35,900 nt of DNA. Origin: Butyrivibrio sp. AE3009. GTDB taxonomy: Bacteria > Bacillota > Clostridia > Lachnospirales > Lachnospiraceae. Position numbers and translations under genes: made by a program. The DNA lies in assembly GCF_000420845.1 (NCBI RefSeq), contig NZ_ATVS01000037.1, positions 1-35,900 of the forward strand, written 5' to 3'. Of the stretch, positions 31,089 through 35,900 are shown one piece after another (the first letter of the stretch is position 1; every line of letters begins with the position of its first letter). A model generated the notes under the pieces. It saw only the letters and a list, made by a program, of their open reading frames with translations. It did not search any database and was not told the DNA's origin.

Positions 31089-31808
31089 TTATTTATTAAG
31101 TAATGAAATAGCCATCTTAACTATCTTAGTTCCTGCTTGTACAGCTTTTTCACGGTTTTCTGGATCCTTAAAGTACTCAATGCCCCTTTCTAACTGTTCA
31201 TCAATAAAATCAACAGCCACCTCTTTGGCACCACCGAACAATCTAGCTCTTCTCTCATGGTCCTTAAACTCCTGCTCGTCCTTTTCCATATTACGAGGCA
31301 GCATTCCTATGTCAAATCCATCTTTTTTAACCATATCTGCTACGCGATTTCCATAAACAACTAGGATGACATCTTCAAGATGCTCTGCTTCAAACAATTC
31401 AATATTCTTTTTGGCAATCTCATAAGCCAACTCTATGTCAAATCCATTATTGCCTGATGCAAGTAATGGAAATGCTATGCTTTTACACTCCATTACATCT
31501 GCCAATTTTAAAGCAGATACATATGCAGAACTTAAGAGATTATATTCATCATGGTCACCATCTTTCCATTTTGGAACAACTGCATGGATTATATACTTGC
31601 TATCAAGATTATAGCCAAGTGTGGGTACAGCAGAGCCAGTCTCGCATGATCCTATTTCTTTACACTTTTTTGTAAGGAGCTTTCTCCCCGCAGCCTCAAA
31701 AATAGCCTCCGATGCACCACTTCCTTCTTTCAACTTAGAATTTGCTGGAAGAACAACAGCATCAACTTTGGCATCTGCTATATTTCCTCTTAACACTTTA
31801 AAATTCAT
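31089..31808 (-). CDS. Second macrodomain protein
   Basis: The 239-residue product has a macrodomain at about 1-165 with VVLPANSKLKEGSGASEAIF (19-38; the usual N-A-N turn is here P-A-N), SKYIIHAVVPKWKDGDHDEY and IAFPLLASGNNGFDIELAYE. A helical tail follows. Relative to its neighbour, NxAN is replaced by LPAN and the GVYGFP loop by GNNGFD, so catalytic ability may differ. The ATG at 31808 has GGAGG six bases upstream; an upstream alternative in the same frame has none. It is the first gene of an operon with the larger macrodomain protein, with a promoter near 31890. Confidence 0.82.
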   Translation of the reverse strand: MNFKVLRGNIADAKVDAVVLPANSKLKEGSGASEAIFEAAGRKLLTKKCKEIGSCETGSAVPTLGYNLDSKYIIHAVVPKWKDGDHDEYNLLSSAYVSALKLADVMECKSIAFPLLASGNNGFDIELAYEIAKKNIELFEAEHLEDVILVVYGNRVADMVKKDGFDIGMLPRNMEKDEQEFKDHERRARLFGGAKEVAVDFIDEQLERGIEYFKDPENREKAVQAGTKIVKMAISLLNK

Positions 31809-31870
31809 GATATTCCTCCACATACTATGATAGTAGAGCTCAGATATAGCATTATCTAGCCCTTTGCGTT

Positions 31871-31898
31871 TTGTTCTTTTGTACCTCATAATTATACT
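31871..31898. promoter_or_regulatory. Overlapping divergent promoters
   Basis: Plus strand: TTGTTC (31871-31876), 16 bases, TATACT (31893-31898), ahead of the small gene at 31939. Minus strand: TATAAT (31896-31891), ahead of the macrodomain gene at 31808, with no clear -35. The two -10 boxes share bases, so the promoters should exclude each other. Confidence 0.5.
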
Positions 31899-31938
31899 AT
31901 GAAATAGTTTTTTCAGGACTTAAAGAAAGGTTATTACC

Positions 31939-32067
31939 ATGAGTTCATCGGAAAACAACAAAGATAATAAGAGCATTACTACAGGAGCAACTGCGCTGAT
32001 ATCAGTTCTTGCTGTACCAGTTACATTGCTTGCAGGTCTGCTCTTATCTAATAAGCACAAGAAATAG
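31939..32067 (+). CDS. 42-residue single-span membrane protein
   Basis: ATG at 31939, with AAAGG nine bases upstream, opens 42 codons (MSSSENNKDNKSITTGATAL, then ISVLAVPVTLLAGLLL and a basic end SNKHKK). The layout is a polar start, one membrane segment and a lysine-rich tail. It is divergent from the macrodomain operon and convergent with the gene that ends at 32081, only 13 bases away. No family recognised; a small regulator or membrane toxin are possibilities. Confidence 0.6.
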   Translation: MSSSENNKDNKSITTGATALISVLAVPVTLLAGLLLSNKHKK

Positions 32068-32080
32068 TCCTATTCAGATA

Positions 32081-32275
32081 TCAAAACCAATCATCTGACT
32101 TGTCGCCCCAGAGGTCATCCCTGCGGCGTTCTTCCTCACGCCTGCTTTCCTCTTCCTCGCGACGATATTCACTATCGTCCCAGTTGTAGGTATATTCACC
32201 ACGCGTCCAGCTATAGCCATCTCTATCTATATCTTCATATTCACCTGATTCGTAATTAAATGCCCATTTTGACAT
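32081..32275 (-). CDS. Small Tyr/Trp/Asp/Arg-rich protein coupled to the RNase III gene
   Basis: The 64-residue product starts MSKWAFNYESGEYEDIDRDG, then has WTRGEYTYNWDD, a run of charged residues (YRREEEESRREEERRRDD) and ends LWGDKSDDWF. The composition is highly unusual: aromatic and acidic in the first half and alternating Arg/Glu in the second. The ATG at 32275 comes five bases after the RNase III stop, so it is probably translated with it. It has no fold I can recognise and may be a disordered partner or an acidic inhibitor of the RNase III. Confidence 0.7.
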   Translation of the reverse strand: MSKWAFNYESGEYEDIDRDGYSWTRGEYTYNWDDSEYRREEEESRREEERRRDDLWGDKSDDWF

Positions 32276-32280
32276 AGTTA

Positions 32281-33342
32281 TCAATCCTCCTCATAGTTTT
32301 CAAGAACATACATAAGCATCTTATAGGCTGCTTCTTTTTTGGCTTGTTTCTTAGATGTAGCTTCTGCCTCACAGCGATAGCCAAGATCTGGTATTGTGCA
32401 TCTTACAATCCAGACTGGATTTCCGTCTGAATCATAAAAATCTTCCGCTTCATAAGTCGGAATTTCAAAATATCCTCGTCTTGCAAGTATTTCCAACTGA
32501 TTGATTGCCATATCTACAGACGGTTCGTCAATCTCATCCTGGATAGAATGAAGCATTCCCTTCTCTTCTAAGTAGTCATATATACCTTTAGCAGCATCCT
32601 CATGTGCCATCACCTTTGAGACTCCATAACCGACTGCTGTACCTACCCCTTCAATCTTTACAGTACACATATAGTTTGTACTCCCAGTTGGTGTATGCGT
32701 ATTCAAAAAAAAAGGATTCATGGTGTAAAAACCTGGACTATGCGAGAATTCTCTTTCTGGCAATTTACCTGTTCTCTTCAGCGCCCAGTCCTGCACTTCC
32801 TGAATATAATTCACCTCATCTTCATAAATCAATGCCTTTGGATTAAGCATAAGCTCGACTGAATCTTGAAGCTTTTTAATATCAAAGTCTGAATCTACAG
32901 CTATTGCCCCAAGAATTGCCTCAAAAAGGTCTTCCTTTACTGAAAGCGAGTCTTGAACATTATTCTTCCAATCTCCCTTACCCATAATCAGATACTCTGC
33001 TAATCCCAGATTGTCGATGCAATTTGCAAGTGTGTCTTTTTCAACTAATCGTTTCTTAATCTCTGAAAGCTTGTTTTCCTGGTATTCTGAGACAAATTCA
33101 TTGCAATCCTCATTGGAGTTATAGTCATCCCACTCAGACGCAAAGGATCCAAATTCTTCAGTTAGAATCTTAACTGCAACAAGTTCAAGCGCTTTGTCAC
33201 CAATAAACTCCAGCACCTCATTATTCTCTCCACCGTTTTCTTTTGAATACGACCTTCGAATGAACGCCTGTTGCAGTAGATCCCAGTTTTTGAAATCATA
33301 GCCGATTACTTTTTGGATTTTTGATAGATCTTCTCTATCCAT
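32281..33342 (-). CDS. RNase III with two dsRNA-binding domains
   Basis: The 353-residue protein is a double-strand RNA endonuclease of a non-standard type. The RNase III signature NEVLEFIGDKALEL lies at 41-54 (Glu42, Asp49) and the second metal site KEDLFEAILGAIAVD at 136-150 (Asp138, Glu141), so the active residues appear complete. An acidic insertion (about 67-90, FASEWDDYNSNEDCN) separates them. Two dsRNA-binding domains follow, about 178-262 and about 279-349; the second has a clear KKQAKKEAAYKML lysine/alanine end. Housekeeping RNase III has about 230 residues and one such domain. The ATG at 33342 has AGGAGG seven bases upstream. A small unusual protein is coupled downstream. Confidence 0.9.
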   Translation of the reverse strand: MDREDLSKIQKVIGYDFKNWDLLQQAFIRRSYSKENGGENNEVLEFIGDKALELVAVKILTEEFGSFASEWDDYNSNEDCNEFVSEYQENKLSEIKKRLVEKDTLANCIDNLGLAEYLIMGKGDWKNNVQDSLSVKEDLFEAILGAIAVDSDFDIKKLQDSVELMLNPKALIYEDEVNYIQEVQDWALKRTGKLPEREFSHSPGFYTMNPFFLNTHTPTGSTNYMCTVKIEGVGTAVGYGVSKVMAHEDAAKGIYDYLEEKGMLHSIQDEIDEPSVDMAINQLEILARRGYFEIPTYEAEDFYDSDGNPVWIVRCTIPDLGYRCEAEATSKKQAKKEAAYKMLMYVLENYEED

Positions 33343-33452
33343 ATAGATACCTCCTTTTCTAGAAGAAGGCATAATAATAGCCTGACAATATGTTTTTGTA
33401 AGCCAAAAACTGCCAGACCTAATGAGAATAAATTAAATTCTTTGCTTCCAAG

Positions 33453-33490
33453 TATTTACCGGTATCCACTTGCATAAATACCGATAAATA
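33453..33490. other. Inverted repeat between the kinase-like gene and the RNase III gene
   Basis: TATTTACCGGTAT (33453-33465) and ATACCGATAAATA (33478-33490) form a 13-bp stem with one mismatch. There is no U run, so it may be an operator for the RNase III promoter region rather than a terminator. Confidence 0.4.
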
Positions 33491-33571
33491 AACAGATACA
33501 TTGTCTTCAATTTAAACTTATTATGCCTTGCAACAATCACATATTTATTATACTTCGGCAATAATTCGCAA

Positions 33572-34333
33572 TCAAGCATCCGCAACCTTTTCCTGAATCA
33601 CCCTGATTGCATTAGTGTAATGCTCCACCATCTCATCAGGGTAAATTATTGCCAGTTCCTTACCGACACCTTTGATGTCGTCCTCAGTAATATCAAGCAC
33701 TCTTCTGGCCGTCTCAAGCATTAGCTTTTCCTCTGCTCCAGCCTCCATGCCAAGACTTCTTGCCAGATCAGGGAACTCAAAATCCATATATCCTAGAGTT
33801 TCAGCAAAATAGTTACTATAATTCTTTATATACTGCTTGGCCATCCCTATATTGCCGGTCCCATATGCGACAGTCAGCATCATGCTCGACATTGCTAAAG
33901 CATCTGCAAAATCCACCTGCACAATGCGGCCCTTTCGCCTGAACAGCTGCACAACATCAGTATTATCAACAAGTATAGATAAAGCATATTGGGAACAAAC
34001 ATCTTTCTTTTCCTGCTCGGAAAGCTTCTCATATGCCCCCACCAACTCCAGGCAATCGAGATATTCAATAGCCACCGCAAAGGGACTGTTGAGCCTCCTA
34101 TCCGGCAAAAGAATATGCGCCTCTGGGACAGGTACTCCCATCCTTTTCCCAATAAAACAGGCAACAAATTCATTGCCCGCATCTGTCATTTCCTCATGTT
34201 TAACTATATACTTCTTTCCATCTGGTGCTGTTGCAAGTAGCAGCTTCCCGGAAAATCCCTCTGTAAAGCCTTCTACTGTCTCAGATCTTGGATCTTTAAA
34301 CGCTTTATATTTTAATTTTGATGAATCTATCAT
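33572..34333 (-). CDS. HipA-like kinase-fold protein
   Basis: The 253-residue protein resembles the stand-alone HipA-like domain (PF20613 type) found in many Firmicutes. LLLATAPDGKKYIVKHEE (about 31-48) carries the expected ATP-binding lysine, VPVPEAHILL follows, and IVQVDFADALAM (about 137-148) could hold the metal-binding aspartate (VDFADA). No HTH domain like that of full HipA is seen, and the sequence is short. The function is not certain; related proteins may phosphorylate small or macromolecular substrates. The stop of the Nudix gene upstream is 14 bases before its ATG, so they probably share a transcript. Confidence 0.55.
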   Translation of the reverse strand: MIDSSKLKYKAFKDPRSETVEGFTEGFSGKLLLATAPDGKKYIVKHEEMTDAGNEFVACFIGKRMGVPVPEAHILLPDRRLNSPFAVAIEYLDCLELVGAYEKLSEQEKKDVCSQYALSILVDNTDVVQLFRRKGRIVQVDFADALAMSSMMLTVAYGTGNIGMAKQYIKNYSNYFAETLGYMDFEFPDLARSLGMEAGAEEKLMLETARRVLDITEDDIKGVGKELAIIYPDEMVEHYTNAIRVIQEKVADA

Positions 34334-34347
34334 TATGTCACTTTTCC

Positions 34348-34749
34348 TTATCTCATCTTTTTCTTAATCTCATCTATTAAAGTTATATCTGCAGGAAGCC
34401 ATTTTACCGAATCAATGGTCTCTGCATCAAGCCACTTGGCATCCTCAGCTTCTTTCAGCACCAAATCTCCTGATATCAGGCTGCACCAGTAACAGCGCAT
34501 AGACAGATGAAACTCCGGATAATCATATTCAATAGTGTAGATATACTCATCCACGCTGATCTTGGAATCAAGTTCTTCCCTGATTTCCCTTGCCAGAGCG
34601 TCTTCAGGACTCTCTCCTGCTTCGATCTTGCCTCCAGGGAATTCCCACCAGCCTTTATAATTCCCATATCCTCTGGCCGTGGCAAAGACTCTTTTACCGT
34701 CTCTGATCAACGCAGCAACTACATTTATTGTCTTTCTGGAAGTCTCCAT
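34348..34749 (-). CDS. MutT-type Nudix hydrolase
   Basis: The 133-residue protein has the Nudix box at 40-62 (GKIEAGESPEDALAREIREE) with the catalytic REIREE core; the usual glycine near the end is Asp61. GWWEFPGGK just before it is typical of MutT/8-oxo-dGTP diphosphatases. It would remove oxidised nucleotides, or another nucleoside diphosphate such as ADP-ribose, given the nearby macrodomain and glycohydrolase genes. The ATG at 34749 has GAGG five bases upstream; a longer reading lacks a ribosome site. It is the first gene before the HipA-like gene and has a hairpin-terminator in its leader. Confidence 0.88.
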   Translation of the reverse strand: METSRKTINVVAALIRDGKRVFATARGYGNYKGWWEFPGGKIEAGESPEDALAREIREELDSKISVDEYIYTIEYDYPEFHLSMRCYWCSLISGDLVLKEAEDAKWLDAETIDSVKWLPADITLIDEIKKKMR

Positions 34750-34790
34750 AAATGCCTCTTTTTCCCAAATAATCACTCTTTCAATTATAT

Positions 34791-34830
34791 AGAAAAAAGG
34801 ACTCTGGCGCTATATGAGTCGTCAGAGTCT
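34791..34830 (-). terminator. Terminator-like hairpin in the Nudix gene leader
   Basis: AGACTCTGACG (34830-34820) pairs with CGCCAGAGTCC (34809-34799) on the minus strand, followed by TTTTTTCT. It ends about 40 bases before the Nudix ATG, with no minus-strand gene upstream in this window, so it may be an attenuator. Confidence 0.6.
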
Positions 34831-34875
34831 ATCTATGGTTATTCCCCATAATGCATCAGGGTTGTTGTAGGGAGG

Positions 34876-34907
34876 AAAGGCTGACAACTATTTGAATCAG
34901 CCTTTTT
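34876..34907 (+). terminator. Terminator-like hairpin in the 34750-35106 gap
   Basis: AAAGGCTGA (34876-34884) pairs with TCAGCCTTT (34897-34905) followed by a T run on the plus strand. No plus-strand gene lies just upstream. The remaining gap holds another hairpin TCAAGAAG/CTTCTTGA (34949-34971); no gene is seen there. Confidence 0.55.
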
Positions 34908-35106
34908 GTGTGTTATGAAAGTTTCTATGAAAAAGTGTTGTGTGGGGTTCAAGAAGTTTTGTTCTTCTTGATGTACTCATAGTACAATTCGCCCCTTAAA
35001 TGAGCCTTAAAACGTTATGAAAAGATTGTGTCCTTCCGCCGTACCAAAAATGTAGTAAGATATCAAAGTAGAACAAATACATTTAAAGATCAAACGGAGT
35101 CATTAC

Positions 35107-35900
35107 ATGAAAAATAAAGCACTGTTCTTGGCAATTGCTATTGCACTTACTTTGAGCGCATGCTCCGGCAACGCCATCACCACAGATCAGAATACTGATT
35201 CAGAAGCAGTAGCGTCTGTATCCACTGAAGAGACAAAAACAGATTCAACATTAGACAATACTGCAGAAGAACAAAAAACAAGTTCTGAAGTAGCCACCGA
35301 CGCAAGTACTGAGGAGCCTTCTTCTGAAGCAGGATACAAACAAGCTTACAAAGAAATCATCGAGGCCGATTGTGAAAAGAAAGTATTCCTTACAGAAGAA
35401 GCCTCATATGATGAACTTGCAGAATGCATCGACTGTTACTGGCTATACGATATAGACAAAGATAATGTGCCTGAACTTCTGATAAGATATGGCGACTGCG
35501 AAGCTGCATATCACGGAAAGCTATATTCCTATATTAATGGAGAAGCGAAATTCATAGATGATCTTTCAATGGGACACACTGGATTCTATGCAGTTCCTGG
35601 TGAAAACGGAATTCTCAGCTATTGGGGACATATGGGATATGCAGAATGCTGGAAGCTAACGCTTAATGGAACCGTGCTTAGCTCCGAAGAATTATATTCA
35701 GAGGATATCAACGAAAAGATGCAAGCTGGAGAAGACGTCTGGTACAAAGCCTCAAATGATATTGTGCCCGGAGCCTATTACCTGGATTCATATGATTACA
35801 ACAACACCTATCCAATAGAGATGTATGAGACCATTACAGCTTACGCCAATGGAAAAGAAAAATCTGATTCAGAAAACTACTCTTTCCCCGATAATAACCC
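35107..35900 (+). CDS. Secreted lipoprotein (partial, runs off the window)
   Basis: An ATG at 35107, with GGAG seven bases upstream, opens 264 codons without a stop. Residues 1-19 are a lipoprotein signal peptide with lipobox LSAC (Cys19). A Ser/Thr/Glu-rich linker (about 22-78) follows, then a globular part with DIDKDNVPELLIRYG (about 117-131), an aspartate-rich loop like the calcium-binding or FG-GAP-type loops common in Lachnospiraceae surface proteins. It should be anchored on the outer face of the membrane. Ligand and function are unknown. It points away from the minus-strand genes and probably starts another region. Confidence 0.82.
   Translation, partial: MKNKALFLAIAIALTLSACSGNAITTDQNTDSEAVASVSTEETKTDSTLDNTAEEQKTSSEVATDASTEEPSSEAGYKQAYKEIIEADCEKKVFLTEEASYDELAECIDCYWLYDIDKDNVPELLIRYGDCEAAYHGKLYSYINGEAKFIDDLSMGHTGFYAVPGENGILSYWGHMGYAECWKLTLNGTVLSSEELYSEDINEKMQAGEDVWYKASNDIVPGAYYLDSYDYNNTYPIEMYETITAYANGKEKSDSENYSFPDNN

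Noticed and set aside
29971..31808. DarTG-type toxin-antitoxin pair (macrodomain antitoxin)
   Set aside because: Two macrodomains are present but there is no DarT-like ADP-ribosyltransferase beside them, and neither has the DarG domain layout.
1..35900. CRISPR array or tRNA/rRNA genes
   Set aside because: No regularly spaced repeats with variable spacers and no tRNA-like cloverleaf or rRNA core sequences were noticed.

Overview
The window looks like an accessory replicon or large mobile element from a Lachnospiraceae-type Firmicute; Butyrivibrio/Pseudobutyrivibrio is my best guess from protein flavour. Nearly all genes are on the minus strand with strong AGGAGG-type ribosome sites. There are no rRNA, tRNA or core metabolic genes. 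A RepA_N-type initiator, ParA and ParB, a tyrosine recombinase with an excisionase-like partner, and many small orphan genes point to a plasmid, chromid or integrative element.

Layout by position. 1-1001: the 5' part of a Pth2-like peptidyl-tRNA hydrolase fused to a larger C-terminal domain. 1155-3214: a complete IS3-family (IS150-like) insertion sequence with terminal inverted repeats, a 3-bp target duplication (GGT), a frameshift site and an unusual hairpin-rich 3' segment. 3283-6068: a small XRE regulator, then an operon of XRE regulator, AAA/OLD-type ATPase and Toprim protein that resembles PARIS-like defence pairs, preceded by three copies of one 22-bp palindromic operator. 6179-13886: a full Wadjet-type operon in the order jetD-jetA-jetB-jetC (SMC/MukBEF-like plasmid defence). 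14001-17831: a replication/partition block (two-domain DNA-binding protein, ParA, ParB, short RepA_N paralogue, RepA_N initiator with internal iteron-like repeats, small membrane protein). 17875-18432: a gene-poor, structured leader ending in a terminator or attenuator just upstream of that block.

18461-21628: integration/control module (tyrosine integrase, excisionase-like protein, unknown basic protein, XRE repressor, zinc-ribbon protein). 22056-24292: an unrecognised three-gene membrane/coiled-coil cassette, the best candidate here for an undescribed system. 24514-26451: a DEDDh exonuclease and four small proteins, two with a membrane segment. 26633-27835: a divergent large XRE protein whose ribosome site lies in a perfect palindrome. 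27898-34749: cytosolic SIMPL protein, ADP-ribosylglycohydrolase fused to an SseB-like domain, two macrodomain proteins, an RNase III with two dsRNA-binding domains, a HipA-like kinase-fold protein and a MutT-like Nudix hydrolase. 35107-end: the start of a lipoprotein.

Taken together, the replicon carries its own copy and partition control, at least two likely defence systems (Wadjet and the ATPase-Toprim operon), and a cluster of enzymes that act on ADP-ribose, dsRNA and damaged nucleotides and could serve defence or counter-defence. Family calls rest on motifs read by eye; no database search was run.
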